DNA of 64,000 bases. Source: Parasphingorhabdus marina DSM 22363 (GTDB lineage Bacteria > Pseudomonadota > Alphaproteobacteria > Sphingomonadales > Sphingomonadaceae). Location of the stretch: NCBI RefSeq assembly GCF_900128895.1, contig NZ_FSQW01000002.1, forward strand, positions 1,364,001 through 1,428,000, read 5' to 3'. Positions within the stretch are counted from its first letter, which is position 1; the number at the start of each line of letters is the position of its first letter. Below, one piece after another: positions 45,023 through 54,894 of the stretch. Under the pieces are notes generated by a model. That model had not been told where the DNA came from. It was given only the letters and a program-made list of their open reading frames with translations, and ran no database searches. The position numbers were made by a program, and so were the translations under genes.

Positions 45023-46708
45023 ATGAAAAAACTCCTGACTTTCTTCGCGTTTTTGCTTCTCATCCCGGTCGCGCTCCCGGCGCAGGCCCAGAATGTCGGC
45101 ACCGCCGCTTCGGCTCATCCGGAAGCCACCAAAGCCGGATTTGAAATTTTGCAGGCCGGCGGGTCTGCCGCCGATGCAGCCATGGCGATGATGCTCGCAC
45201 TGACCGTGGTGGAACCACAATCCAGCGGCATTGGCGGCGGCGGATTCCTGCTCCACCATGATGGCAAACGCGGCTGGATCGAGACGATCGACGGACGCGA
45301 AATCGCGCCATCTTCGGCCAGGGCGGATCGCTTTCTGGACAAGGATGGAAAACCCGAAGGTTTCCGCGCATCGGTACCGGGCGGCAAGTCCGTCGGTGTG
45401 CCAGGCAATATGCGACTGATGGAGATGGCGCATCGCAAATGGGGCAAACTGCCCTGGGCGAAGCTGTTCGAACCGGCGATCCGGCTGGCGGAAGAAGGCT
45501 ATGCCGTCAGCAATCCGCAAGCCGACTGGATGGAGCGACTGGCGCCAATCTGGGCCAATTTCCCGGACATGCAGGCGCTCTACTGGCGCGAAGGTGCACC
45601 CGCAACACCGGGTACGAAAATCACCAATCCGGAACTGGGGAAACTGTTGCGTGATCTGCAGGCTGGCGGGGCAGATACCTTTTACAGTGGAGAAACCGCG
45701 GCGGCGATTTCGGCCGCGGTTGCCAACGCGCCGGCCAATCAGGCGGTGATCACAGCCGAAGATCTGGCCGGTTACAGCGCAAAGCTCCGTCCGGCAGTCT
45801 GTTCGACTTATCGCGCCTACAAAATCTGCGGCATGGGTCCGCCCTCATCCGGCGCAACCACGGTCCAGCAGATATTGGGTATGCTGGAACGGTTCGACAT
45901 GAGTGCGCTCGGGCCGGACAATGCACGAAGCTGGCACCTGATTTCCGAAGCCATGCGCCTCGCCTATGCCGATCGGGAAAAATATCTCGCGGATCGCGAT
46001 TTCGTATCGGTTCCGGTCGCAGGTCTGATCGACCGGGCCTATCTGACCAGGCGCTCGAAGCTGATCTCCGCCCGAACAGCACGCGGCAGCTATCTTGCCG
46101 GCAATCCGCCTGGCGCCACCCCGCGAACGGCGGCCATATCCTCGGAAGTCGCGGGCACCACGCATTTCACGGCGGTCGATGGCGATGGCAATATCGCCAA
46201 TATGACTTCCACAGTGGAAGGCCCCTTTGGCAGCCAGCTGCTCGCCCGCGGCATGGTGCTCAACAACGAGCTGACAGATTTCACTTTCGCTCCGGAAAAG
46301 AATGGGGCCCCGGTGGCCAATCGCGTGGAACCCGGCAAGCGCCCGCTTTCGTCGATGTCGCCGACCATTGTGTATGATGCCAATGACCAGCCCGTTCTGG
46401 CGCTGGGTTCGGCCGGCGGCAAGCGTATCATCATGCATGTGACCAAGACACTGATCGGCGTCATCGACTATGGCCTGACACTGGAACAGGCGATGGCCCT
46501 GCCGAACATCTATTTCCGCAGGGACAAGGTTTTGATCGAACGGGACAGCGATCTGGTCAAGCTGCAGGACGCCATTGGTGCTTTTGGGCATGAAGTCGAC
46601 ACCTCGGGCCTGCCTTCGAAACTGGCCGGAGCCCAGAAAACCGGGCGTGGCTGGGTCGGCGCTGTTGATCCGAGGTCCATCGGCGAAGCGGTCAGCGAAC
46701 TTCCCTGA
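45023..46708 (+). CDS. ggt: Gamma-glutamyltranspeptidase
   Basis: This 561-residue periplasmic enzyme has a signal peptide (MKKLLTFFAFLLLIPVALPAQA). It self-cleaves into two chains at the conserved Thr of VAGTTHFTAVDGDGN (about residue 380), which becomes the nucleophile. Further family motifs are QSSGIGGGGFLLHH (near 70) and the later PLSSMSPTIVYD. It hydrolyses or transfers the gamma-glutamyl group of glutathione. ATG 45023 gives a clean signal peptide; a TTG at 44987 is less likely. It follows pyrD by 37 bases. Confidence 0.93.
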   Translation: MKKLLTFFAFLLLIPVALPAQAQNVGTAASAHPEATKAGFEILQAGGSAADAAMAMMLALTVVEPQSSGIGGGGFLLHHDGKRGWIETIDGREIAPSSARADRFLDKDGKPEGFRASVPGGKSVGVPGNMRLMEMAHRKWGKLPWAKLFEPAIRLAEEGYAVSNPQADWMERLAPIWANFPDMQALYWREGAPATPGTKITNPELGKLLRDLQAGGADTFYSGETAAAISAAVANAPANQAVITAEDLAGYSAKLRPAVCSTYRAYKICGMGPPSSGATTVQQILGMLERFDMSALGPDNARSWHLISEAMRLAYADREKYLADRDFVSVPVAGLIDRAYLTRRSKLISARTARGSYLAGNPPGATPRTAAISSEVAGTTHFTAVDGDGNIANMTSTVEGPFGSQLLARGMVLNNELTDFTFAPEKNGAPVANRVEPGKRPLSSMSPTIVYDANDQPVLALGSAGGKRIIMHVTKTLIGVIDYGLTLEQAMALPNIYFRRDKVLIERDSDLVKLQDAIGAFGHEVDTSGLPSKLAGAQKTGRGWVGAVDPRSIGEAVSELP

Positions 46709-46811
46709 GCAAAAGGCGACTAAAAGAATTGCCGGACTTCGGGAACCGCGCTAGCCTGCACGTCAGAATAAAAATCGCCGTGCAGGCAAGGCTGGATGAG
46801 AGGGTGTGATC

Positions 46812-48632
46812 GTGGCAGCAAAAAAGTCTCAGGACAGATATCTTGAGTTCGACAATTACTCCAACCTGGTGTCGATGTTCTTTGCCCGGGCAGAAGAAGG
46901 CGGTGACGAGCCGTTCCTGAGCGCCAAGATAGATGGCGAATGGCGGGCAACAAGCTGGGCCGAGGCGGCGCGGCAAGTGTCAGCCCTGTCAAAATCTCTC
47001 AAGAAGCTGGGTTTGAAACCGGGCGACCGGGTGATGCTGGTATCCGAAAACCGGCCGGAATGGTGCATCGCTGATCTCGGCATCATGGCCGCGCAATGCA
47101 TCACGGTTCCCACCTATGTCACCAACACCCCGGGAGATCATCAGCATATTCTCGACAATAGTGGCGCGCGGGCGGTGATCGTTTCCGATCAGAAGCTGGC
47201 GCAGAATCTTCTGCCCTCGATTATCAGTTCCGCAGATGCCGACATCGTGATCGGCCTGTCCGATTTGCGCATTGGTCAATCCGGAGAATTCAGCATCCAT
47301 AACTGGCAGGATATGGTGCAGGGAACCGACCAGGATGTCGCCGAAGTCGCCGGAGAGGTTCAAACAATTACGCGCGATGATACCGCCTGTATTATCTACA
47401 CCAGCGGCACTGGCGGAAAGCCGCGCGGCGTGATGCAGCATCACGGTGCCATATTACATAATGTCAAAGGTCCGGCCGAAGTCATCGAAAACGACTTTGG
47501 CTGGGACGACGAAGTTTTCCTGTCCTTCCTCCCGCTCAGTCATGCCTATGAACACAGCGCAGGCCAGTTTTTCCCCATCGGCCTCGGCGCACAGATCTTT
47601 TACTCGGAAGGCCTGGAAAAACTGGCGTCCAATATCGAGGAAGTGCGCCCAACCATCATGGTCGTGGTCCCGCGCCTTTTCGAAGTCCTCCGCCAGCGTC
47701 TGATCAAGACGGTCGAGAAACAGGGCAAGATGGCAAATTACTTGCTCGGCAAGGCACTGACCATTGGCGAGCGCGAAGCAGAAGGCCATAAACGCAAACG
47801 CGACAAGCCGATGGAGCTGTTCCTCAACCGGACCTTGCGACCAAAAGTCCAGAAACGGTTTGGCGGTCGCATCAAGGCCATGGTCTCCGGTGGCGCCCCG
47901 CTCAATCCCGATATTGGCGTCTTTTTCCAGGCGCTGGGTCTGACTTTGCTGCAAGGCTATGGGCAGACCGAGTCCGGTCCGATCATCGCCTGCAACCGTC
48001 CCCGCACCGGCCTGAAAATGGATACGGTCGGCCCGCCGATGATCGACACCGATGTGAAGATTGCCGAAGACGGCGAGATTCTGGTTCGCGGCGAGCTGGT
48101 GATGAAGGGCTATTGGCGAAACCAGCCGGAAACCGATCGCGTCATAAAGGATGGCTGGCTGCACACCGGCGATATCGGCCTGATTGACGAAGCTGGCCGG
48201 GTCGCCATTACGGACCGCAAGAAAGATCTGATCGTCAATGACAAGGGCGAAAATGTCGCCCCCCAGAAACTGGAAGGCATGCTGACGCTGCAGCCAGAGA
48301 TTCTCCAGGCGATGATTGTCGGGGACAAGCGACCCTATATGGTCGGCTTGCTGGTGCCCGATCCCGAATGGGCGCTGGAATGGTCACGGCAGGAAGGCAT
48401 GGCCTATGATTTTCTGAAGCTGCAGGCCAATCCGGCATTCAAGTCGGCGATGCGCGAAGCCGTGGACCGAGTGAACGAGAACCTGTCCGTAACGGAAAAG
48501 GTCCGCCGGTTTGAATTTGCCGACGAACCCTTTGCGATTGAAAACGAGGAACTGACGCCGAGCATGAAAATCCGGCGCCATGTCATTCGCGAACGCTATG
48601 CCGACCGTCTGTCGGCGCTGTACAAGAAATAG
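46812..48632 (+). CDS. Long-chain fatty acid-CoA ligase
   Basis: This adenylate-forming enzyme of about 606 residues has the ATP motif IIYTSGTGGKPRGVMQHHGAI (about 195-215), the GYGQTESGP signature near 385, GWLHTGDIG and DRKKDLIVNDKGENVAPQKLE near 470. It belongs to the FadD15/FAA-type long-chain acyl-CoA synthetases. The start is most likely GTG 46812, seven bases after GAGAGGG; a GTG at 46806 is too close. The acyl specificity is inferred from family resemblance only. Confidence 0.9.
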   Translation: MAAKKSQDRYLEFDNYSNLVSMFFARAEEGGDEPFLSAKIDGEWRATSWAEAARQVSALSKSLKKLGLKPGDRVMLVSENRPEWCIADLGIMAAQCITVPTYVTNTPGDHQHILDNSGARAVIVSDQKLAQNLLPSIISSADADIVIGLSDLRIGQSGEFSIHNWQDMVQGTDQDVAEVAGEVQTITRDDTACIIYTSGTGGKPRGVMQHHGAILHNVKGPAEVIENDFGWDDEVFLSFLPLSHAYEHSAGQFFPIGLGAQIFYSEGLEKLASNIEEVRPTIMVVVPRLFEVLRQRLIKTVEKQGKMANYLLGKALTIGEREAEGHKRKRDKPMELFLNRTLRPKVQKRFGGRIKAMVSGGAPLNPDIGVFFQALGLTLLQGYGQTESGPIIACNRPRTGLKMDTVGPPMIDTDVKIAEDGEILVRGELVMKGYWRNQPETDRVIKDGWLHTGDIGLIDEAGRVAITDRKKDLIVNDKGENVAPQKLEGMLTLQPEILQAMIVGDKRPYMVGLLVPDPEWALEWSRQEGMAYDFLKLQANPAFKSAMREAVDRVNENLSVTEKVRRFEFADEPFAIENEELTPSMKIRRHVIRERYADRLSALYKK

Positions 48633-48658
48633 GATTGGCCGGAGCCGGTCGATACAGA

Positions 48659-49075
48659 TTATTCGGCGTTCTTTGTGTAGGGAACAAAATCCCCAAAAGA
48701 GCAGCTTCCGCGGAAGGTTCCGGTTGTCGAATCCACCACTTCGGCGATCTCGCCGCTGCAGAGATTTGACGTAAACCGCCGGGTAACCAGCGTATGGCGA
48801 TCAGCGTCCTGGCAACCGCCGCGCGGCTCGTTGACATAGATGGTCTTGGCATTGCGGCTGCGGCCGTAGATCAGATATTTGTCGCCGACCACAGTCAGGT
48901 TTTCCTGCTGGGTCCGGCCGATGCACTTCAGCGGTTCGCCAGCCGTCCGCCCTTCGATCGCCTTGTCGAATTTGGCCTGCTCTTTTTCGCTCAGCTGGAC
49001 TTCCTTTGTCCCGCCGATCGCCGCGGGAGCCGCCAGCAGTGCTGCCATGGGCAGCGCGAACATCAGTTTACGCAT
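48659..49075 (-). CDS. Hypothetical secreted protein
   Basis: This 138-residue protein has a signal peptide (MRKLMFALPMAALLAAPAAIGG). The mature part is small, with cysteines near residues 52, 87, 105 and 118 that suit two disulphides, and contains RTAGEPLKCIGR and PRGGCQDADRHTLVTR. Similar unnamed periplasmic proteins are frequent in sphingomonads (general impression). ATG 49075 is strongly supported by AAGGAG nine bases upstream. No function is proposed. It converges on the acyl-CoA ligase gene and follows gloB on the same strand. Confidence 0.7.
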   Translation of the reverse strand: MRKLMFALPMAALLAAPAAIGGTKEVQLSEKEQAKFDKAIEGRTAGEPLKCIGRTQQENLTVVGDKYLIYGRSRNAKTIYVNEPRGGCQDADRHTLVTRRFTSNLCSGEIAEVVDSTTGTFRGSCSFGDFVPYTKNAE

Positions 49076-49143
49076 CACAATTCTCCTTTTGCCCCCATCA
49101 ATGAACAATGTACCATAATGGACTGAAAAACTGAAATAGCTCT

Positions 49144-49866
49144 TCAAAAATTATCCTTGGCTGAACGGCGTTCCGCCAGTTCAGCGGCGGATGTGGCGCG
49201 CATGAACGGGTTTGTCGCCTGTTCCAGCGCGATCGTCGTCGGAACGGTTGCTTCTCCCCTCGCCCGCGCTGCGACGACTTCGTTCATCCGGTGCCGCAAC
49301 GCCTCATTATCAGGCTCCGCGACCAGTGCATATTCGCCATTGCTCTGGGTATATTCATGTGCGCAATATACCGAAGTTTCGCCGGGCAGGCGCGACAGTT
49401 TCTGCATATTTTCAAACATCTGCTCGGCTGTCCCCTCGAACAATCGGCCACAGCCCATGGCAAACAGGGTGTCACCAACAAAAACAACATTCTCGGAGGC
49501 GATGTGGAAGGCGATATGGCCGGCAGTATGGGCCGGAACGTCGAGCACTTGCGCTTCGACATCTCCCAGTTTCACGCTGTCCCCTCCGCGCACCTTGCTG
49601 TCCAGCGTCGGTATCCGCTCCTGCTCCGCTTTCGGGCCGGTAATATGGCAGCCCGTTGCGTCTTTTATCGCCTGGTTGCCGCCCGTATGATCCGGATGCC
49701 AGTGGGTGTTCCAGATCTGGGTGATCTGCCAGCCCCGCTTTTCGGCTTCCGCCAGCACGGGATCGGCGACCGCAGGGTCAACGACCATGGTCTCCTGCGA
49801 TTCTGGTTCGTGAACCAGCCACACATAGTTGTCAGACAGTACGGGAATTCGGACAATTTCAAGCAT
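49144..49866 (-). CDS. gloB: Hydroxyacylglutathione hydrolase (glyoxalase II)
   Basis: This 240-residue metallo-beta-lactamase-fold thioesterase has THWHPDHTGGN (about 55-65) and the further metal ligands in PAHTAGHIAF, FVGDTLFAMGCGR and the C-terminal YCAHEYTQSN. It hydrolyses S-lactoylglutathione to lactate and glutathione. Its partner glyoxalase I gene lies 1.8 kb away beyond the GGDEF gene. Confidence 0.94.
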   Translation of the reverse strand: MLEIVRIPVLSDNYVWLVHEPESQETMVVDPAVADPVLAEAEKRGWQITQIWNTHWHPDHTGGNQAIKDATGCHITGPKAEQERIPTLDSKVRGGDSVKLGDVEAQVLDVPAHTAGHIAFHIASENVVFVGDTLFAMGCGRLFEGTAEQMFENMQKLSRLPGETSVYCAHEYTQSNGEYALVAEPDNEALRHRMNEVVAARARGEATVPTTIALEQATNPFMRATSAAELAERRSAKDNF

Positions 49867-49975
49867 GAAACCGGTTTTAGAAGCTAATCGAAAACCTGTC
49901 GATGGTTAACGGAAAAATAGCGAATTTACATTAGGTCACATCGACTTGATGAGGGTCATACGGGAGGAAGGCAGT

Positions 49976-51700
49976 TTGCGCTTACTGGTCGCAATCGTGG
50001 CATTTTTTTGCCTCTGTGCGCCCGCGTCTGCGGCCGTCCCTCTTTCTCACGAATTGTGCACGCTTGGAACCGGCTCGGAAGCCCGAATATCCGACGTTCT
50101 GGCCCAGTCGCAAAAGTTCGATTGCTCGGAAGACAAATATCGATTTTCTGGCGCCAAACTCTGGGCGAAAATTCCGTTCCGCGCGGCTGATTTGCCCGAC
50201 GGCGCAATTGAAGTTCAGGGAGACAATAACGGCCTGACGACAATGGAGGTACACTCCGTTCTGGACGACGGCAGCGTGCGGTCAGCGACATTTTCCGAAC
50301 GGGAGGTCGTGGATAGCTGGCGCCCCAAGGGCCATTATGGCCTGGCGATTCCAGGGTCGGACAATCCGGAGATCCGGAACAGGATCGAAACTGTCTACGT
50401 CGCCCTCGACCGGCCGCGTGTGGCCAGCTCCCTGACGCTGCTTCAGCTGGCATCAAAGGAGCGGTGGGACAATCTCAAACTGCCCCTGTCTGCCATGTTT
50501 GCCCTTTTGTGCGGCATGGCAATCATGCCCTTCTTCTACAATGCCTTCTTCTATGGCGCCCTGCGCTACAGTTTCATGCTGTGGCACAGCGTGATGATCA
50601 TGGGGACAGTCGTCTACACATTCAGCTCGTCGGGCCTGATCTTTCTGGTGTTTCCGGACACGACCCTGACCACCAAATTCCTTCTGAACTACTGGACGCT
50701 GGCCATCTGCATCGCCGCCAGCGGGTTTTTTCTCGACCGGTTTCTCGAACCCGGAAAGATCGCGAAGTGGCTGCGCCCCATATTGCTGACAACCGCGGTC
50801 CTGCCTGTCTTTGTCACCGCCTATATCTTTCAGGTCATTGAAGGTTACGACACCAGCATACGCAATTACTATCACGCATCGTTCCTGCCTTACATGGCTG
50901 TCGTCCTTTACACGATGTGGCACGCGGCCCGGCGAGGCAGCCGGGCGATCTGGTTCCAGATCGCTGCATGGACGCCAATCATTGCGCTCAGCCTCGACCG
51001 GATTGCGCGGGGAATGGACCTCTATATCGGTATTCATGAACTGGATTATGGCCTCTATTTCGCGCTCGTGCTCGAGACAATCATTCTGGCCTTTGGCGTT
51101 GCGACACGGATCATGAAACTCCGGCGAAATCACGAAAGCACCTTGCGCAAGCAAGTGGAACTCACGCTGCTCGCCGAGACAGACGGGCTAACCGGCATCG
51201 GCAACCGACGGGCATTCGAGAAACGGTTTCAGAGAAACCGGGCGACCAGAGAATATTCCCACCTTGCCATATTGGACATCGATTTTTTCAAGCAGGTCAA
51301 TGACGCCTACGGACATGAAGTCGGTGACAATGTGCTGCGAGCCGTCGGGCAAACGCTGGCGCAAACCGTCCATTCCCCTGCCCGGATCGGTGGCGAGGAA
51401 TTTGCCCTGCTCATTCGTCAGGAGGATCTGGACCAGAACGGGCAGTCTCCGTCCGCGATCATGAGCCGGATATGCGAAAGCCTGATCCGCGTTGTCCACG
51501 AGTCGGTGCCGGAAATTGGTCAGCCCGTCACCTTTTCCGCCGGGATTGCGGCCATTCCGAAACGGGCTTCGCTGAAGTCCGTCATGGCAACAGCTGACCG
51601 GCGGCTCTATGACGCCAAGAATAATGGCCGCAATCAGATCGTCGGGTTTGACATGTCCCGAACACCGGCTTTACGCGGTGGCGACACCGCTCAGGCCTGA
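49976..51700 (+). CDS. 7TM sensor diguanylate cyclase (7TMR-DISM / GGDEF)
   Basis: The start is taken as TTG 49976, six bases after GGAGGAAG, which gives a 574-residue protein with a clean signal peptide (MRLLVAIVAFFCLCAPASA). A periplasmic domain of about 150 residues is followed by seven hydrophobic helices (about 165-380), the 7TMR-DISM layout. A GGDEF domain completes the protein, with RIGGEEF near 470. The upstream inhibitory I-site RxxD is absent (QTVH there). It should make cyclic di-GMP in response to an unknown outside signal. An ATG at 49949 exists but spoils the signal peptide. Confidence 0.9.
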   Translation: MRLLVAIVAFFCLCAPASAAVPLSHELCTLGTGSEARISDVLAQSQKFDCSEDKYRFSGAKLWAKIPFRAADLPDGAIEVQGDNNGLTTMEVHSVLDDGSVRSATFSEREVVDSWRPKGHYGLAIPGSDNPEIRNRIETVYVALDRPRVASSLTLLQLASKERWDNLKLPLSAMFALLCGMAIMPFFYNAFFYGALRYSFMLWHSVMIMGTVVYTFSSSGLIFLVFPDTTLTTKFLLNYWTLAICIAASGFFLDRFLEPGKIAKWLRPILLTTAVLPVFVTAYIFQVIEGYDTSIRNYYHASFLPYMAVVLYTMWHAARRGSRAIWFQIAAWTPIIALSLDRIARGMDLYIGIHELDYGLYFALVLETIILAFGVATRIMKLRRNHESTLRKQVELTLLAETDGLTGIGNRRAFEKRFQRNRATREYSHLAILDIDFFKQVNDAYGHEVGDNVLRAVGQTLAQTVHSPARIGGEEFALLIRQEDLDQNGQSPSAIMSRICESLIRVVHESVPEIGQPVTFSAGIAAIPKRASLKSVMATADRRLYDAKNNGRNQIVGFDMSRTPALRGGDTAQA

Positions 51701-51709
51701 ACCCTCCTG

Positions 51710-52153
51710 CTACCACTCGCCCACATTTTCCATGCTCGCCCAGGGTTCCTGGACGGGCAAATTGTCGCCCGCCTGCAGCAACTCGACCGACACATTGTCC
51801 GGCGTCCGGACGAAAGCCATATGCCCGTCCCGCGGTGGCCGGTTTATCGTGATGCCGGCATCCATCAGTTTCTGGCACAGCGCATAAATGTCATCGACAC
51901 GATAGGCGAGATGTCCAAAATTCCGGCCGCCGTCATATTGCTCCGGCTCGCTCCCGTCTTCGGGCGGCCAGTTATGGGTCAGCTCGACTTCCGCTACACC
52001 ATCCTGACCCGGCGCAGCCATGAAGATCAGCGAGAACCGCCCCTGCTCGATGTCATAGCGGCGAACTTGCTCCAGTCCCAGCAGGTTAAAAAACCGGATC
52101 GTCGCATCGGGATCTGTGACACGCAGCATTGTGTGCAAATACTGGATGGGCAT
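51710..52153 (-). CDS. gloA: Lactoylglutathione lyase (glyoxalase I)
   Basis: This 147-residue protein has the vicinal-oxygen-chelate fold, with two beta-alpha-beta-beta-beta modules. It begins IQYLHTMLRVTDPDATIRFF (metal His in LHTMLRV) and has ELTHNWP, GHLAYRVDDI (second metal His) and VSVELLQ (C-terminal Glu). It isomerises the methylglyoxal-glutathione adduct to S-lactoylglutathione. ATG 52153 with GGAG nine bases upstream is preferred over an ATG at 52168. It converges on the GGDEF gene. Confidence 0.88.
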   Translation of the reverse strand: MPIQYLHTMLRVTDPDATIRFFNLLGLEQVRRYDIEQGRFSLIFMAAPGQDGVAEVELTHNWPPEDGSEPEQYDGGRNFGHLAYRVDDIYALCQKLMDAGITINRPPRDGHMAFVRTPDNVSVELLQAGDNLPVQEPWASMENVGEW

Positions 52154-52263
52154 AATATCAAACTCCATTCATCGCTATTCAGAAACGGTTCATCGCAGCA
52201 AGCGCAAAGCCGAACCGGGTTGTCGAAACAGTCTAGAAGGCAAGAGAGGGAAGGGAAACACTT

Positions 52264-52998
52264 ATGGCAGAAAATGGTGACAGCGGGAAAATCCTGGGCG
52301 GCAGAAACAGTGTCTGGCTGGCCAGCGCCGGCATATTGACCATCGGGCTGATCGTTGGCGGATATTTGCTCGGAGACGGTCTGCTTCGGGCGAAAATGGC
52401 CGATCGCAGCGTGACCGTTCGCGGGCTGGCCGAACGGGAAGTCACGGCGGATCTGGCCACCTGGACCATCGCCTATTCGGCGCAAAGCACGAGCCTGCAA
52501 GGGGCGCAGGCCGATATGGACCAGGATACGACAGCGATCCGCACCTTCTTCAAGGAGCTGGGCTTTGAGGCGGATGCGCTCAAACCGACAGGCGCCAATG
52601 TCAACCAGTATCGCAGCAACGGCATCCCCCAATATACGATCCGCCAGCGCATGTCGCTGCGCACCAACGATATCGAAAAGGCACAGGCGGCGGTCGCCCG
52701 GCAGTTTGATCTTGTCCGTCGCGGCGTCGTTCTCGAAGACGGCTCGGGGATGAGCTACACCTTTACCAAGCTCGACGAAATCAAACCGGAAATGGTGGCC
52801 GAAGCCACCAAGGATGCGCGAAAATCTGCCGAGCAATTTGCAGAAGACAGCGGAACGGATGTCGGTGGCATCAAGTCCGCTACACAGGGCTATTTCTCGA
52901 TCAACAGCCGGGACGGCGATGCCGGCGGCTATGGCGTAACCGACACACCCTACAAAAAGGTCCGGGTCGTCACGACTGTGAATTTCTACCTCGACTGA
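52264..52998 (+). CDS. SIMPL domain protein
   Basis: This 244-residue protein of the SIMPL (DUF541) family has an N-terminal membrane anchor (about 16-38) and the domain from about 45. Its pattern is RSVTVRGLAEREVTADLATWTIAYS and later EATKDARKSAEQFAEDSG. It ends with KKVRVVTTVNFYLD. SIMPL proteins are periplasmic or membrane-anchored, and their role in Gram-negatives is poorly known (stress, oxidative damage). A GC-rich hairpin follows the gene. The next gene, ccoN, has its own promoter region. Confidence 0.87.
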   Translation: MAENGDSGKILGGRNSVWLASAGILTIGLIVGGYLLGDGLLRAKMADRSVTVRGLAEREVTADLATWTIAYSAQSTSLQGAQADMDQDTTAIRTFFKELGFEADALKPTGANVNQYRSNGIPQYTIRQRMSLRTNDIEKAQAAVARQFDLVRRGVVLEDGSGMSYTFTKLDEIKPEMVAEATKDARKSAEQFAEDSGTDVGGIKSATQGYFSINSRDGDAGGYGVTDTPYKKVRVVTTVNFYLD

Positions 52999-53021
52999 GA
53001 AGTTCCAATGACCTGATTGCT

Positions 53022-53051
53022 GCGGGCCGTTGCAGCCTTGCTCCGGCCCGC
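53022..53051 (+). terminator. GC-rich hairpin after the SIMPL gene
   Basis: GCGGGCC (53022-53028) and GGCCCGC (53045-53051) are perfect inverted 7-bp arms with a 16-base loop, 24 bases after the stop at 52998. No T-run follows, so an intrinsic terminator role is only possible. Confidence 0.35.
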
Positions 53052-53122
53052 CAGCCTCGTTCTCCATTTCCAGCCCTGCAATAACGGCATAAACTGCTTT
53101 TCCGACAGACTGTTTCCGGAAA

Positions 53123-53136
53123 TTGACGCAGATCAA
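53123..53136. promoter_or_regulatory. FNR/FixK-type box upstream of ccoN
   Basis: TTGAC-GCAG-ATCAA differs from the TTGAT-N4-ATCAA consensus of FNR/FixK (CRP-FNR family) at one base, and the C variant is accepted by alphaproteobacterial FnrL and FixK. It lies 75 bases before the ccoN start. Induction of cbb3 oxidase by such regulators under low oxygen is well established in alphaproteobacteria. Confidence 0.82.
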
Positions 53137-53211
53137 TGTTTTGGTTCTCCGGTCGGGGCAATGCCTTCCCGTGGATAGCGATTTCTTGTCGCCGAAACGG
53201 GGAAGGAAAAC

Positions 53212-54882
53212 ATGGATACTCTTTTGATGAAGGCCGGCGGCTGGCTGGTACTCGCATTCGTTGCATTCGCTGCGATGGTTCTGGCTGCGGACAGCGGCTT
53301 TGCCTTTCACATGGCGATCATTGCCATCGCCTGCCTGATCACTCTCTGGGTGACCATCAGCAAGGCCGACTATGTTGCCATCGGGCGCGGCATTTTGAAA
53401 GCGCCGCCCGATCAGGGCCTGTATGACGATGATCCCATCCGCTGGGGCGTGATCGCCACGATCTTCTGGGGCATGGCCGGTTTTCTGGCCGGACTCTATA
53501 TCGCGCTGCAACTGGCATTCCCGGTTCTCAATCTGGGATTTGAATATACGACATTCGGACGTCTGCGTCCGCTTCACACCTCTGCTGTCATTTTTGCATT
53601 TGGAGGCAATGCGCTGATCGCGACGAGCTACTATATCGTCCAGCGCACTTGCAGGGCGAGGTTGGCCTTCCCCGGCCTCGCCCGCTTTGTTTTCTGGGGC
53701 TACCAGCTGTTTATCGTGCTGGCGGCCACCGGTTACCTGCTCGGCATCACACAATCGAAGGAATATGCCGAGCCGGAATGGTATGTCGACCTCTGGCTGA
53801 CTATTGTCTGGGTCAGCTATGCCGCCGTGTTCATCGGCACGATCGCCAAACGTTCGGAACCGCATATCTATGTCGCCAACTGGTTTTTCCTGGCGTTCAT
53901 CCTGACCGTCGCCATGCTGCATCTTGTCAATGGCCTGACCATGCCGGTCAGTCTGCTGGGTGCGAAAAGCTACAGCGCCTTTGCCGGGGTTCAGGACGCC
54001 CTGACCCAGTGGTGGTACGGACATAATGCGGTCGGCTTCTTCCTGACCGCCGGATTCCTGGGCATGATGTATTATTTCGTGCCGAAACAGGCCGAACGAC
54101 CGGTGTACAGCTATCGCCTGTCGATCATTCACTTCTGGTCGCTGATCTTCCTGTATATCTGGGCGGGTCCGCACCATCTCCACTATACGGCTCTGCCCGA
54201 CTGGGCGCAGACGCTGGGCATGGTCTTCTCGATCATCCTGTGGATGCCGAGCTGGGGCGGCATGATCAACGGCCTGATGACGCTCAACGGCGCATGGGAG
54301 AAGATCCGCACCGACCCGATCATCCGGATGATGGTTCTCAGCCTCGCCTTCTACGGCATGAGCACCTTCGAAGGGCCGATGATGTCGATCAAGGCGGTCA
54401 ACAGCCTGTCCCACTATACCGACTGGACCATTGGTCATGTGCACAGCGGTGCGCTGGGCTGGAACGGCATGATCACCTTTGCGGCGATCTACTATCTGGT
54501 GCCACGTCTGTGGGGCAAGCAACGCCTGTACAGCCTGCGGATGATCAACTGGCACTTCTGGCTCGCGACCATGGGTATCGTTCTCTACGCCGCTTCGATG
54601 TGGGTTGCCGGCATCATGCAGGGCCTGCTGTGGCGCGAATATGGAGATGACGGCTATCTCGTCTACTCGTTCAGCGAAGTCGTCAGCGCCATGCTTCCGA
54701 TGTACCTGATCCGGGCCGTCGGCGGCTTGCTTTACCTCGCTGGTGCCTGTGTGCTGGTCTACAATGTCTGGATGACGATCGCCGGCCATCAGCGCGATGA
54801 GAAACCGATGACCGAAACTCCGCATGATCCGGAAGCCGACAAACCTCTGGCTGGTCAGCCAGCTGCGGTTCCGGCCGAGTAA
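53212..54882 (+). CDS. ccoN: Cytochrome cbb3 oxidase subunit I
   Basis: This 556-residue catalytic subunit of the high-affinity terminal oxidase has twelve or more membrane helices. The metal ligands can be placed. His122 (RPLHTSA) and His411 (HVHSG) should bind the low-spin heme b. His409 should bind heme b3. His271 (GHNAVGF), His321 and His322 (PHHLHYT) should bind CuB. The ribosome site GGAAGG is near ideal. It opens the locus ccoNOQP-GHIS and is preceded by an FNR/FixK box. Confidence 0.97.
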   Translation: MDTLLMKAGGWLVLAFVAFAAMVLAADSGFAFHMAIIAIACLITLWVTISKADYVAIGRGILKAPPDQGLYDDDPIRWGVIATIFWGMAGFLAGLYIALQLAFPVLNLGFEYTTFGRLRPLHTSAVIFAFGGNALIATSYYIVQRTCRARLAFPGLARFVFWGYQLFIVLAATGYLLGITQSKEYAEPEWYVDLWLTIVWVSYAAVFIGTIAKRSEPHIYVANWFFLAFILTVAMLHLVNGLTMPVSLLGAKSYSAFAGVQDALTQWWYGHNAVGFFLTAGFLGMMYYFVPKQAERPVYSYRLSIIHFWSLIFLYIWAGPHHLHYTALPDWAQTLGMVFSIILWMPSWGGMINGLMTLNGAWEKIRTDPIIRMMVLSLAFYGMSTFEGPMMSIKAVNSLSHYTDWTIGHVHSGALGWNGMITFAAIYYLVPRLWGKQRLYSLRMINWHFWLATMGIVLYAASMWVAGIMQGLLWREYGDDGYLVYSFSEVVSAMLPMYLIRAVGGLLYLAGACVLVYNVWMTIAGHQRDEKPMTETPHDPEADKPLAGQPAAVPAE

Positions 54883-54894
54883 GGGAGACACAAC

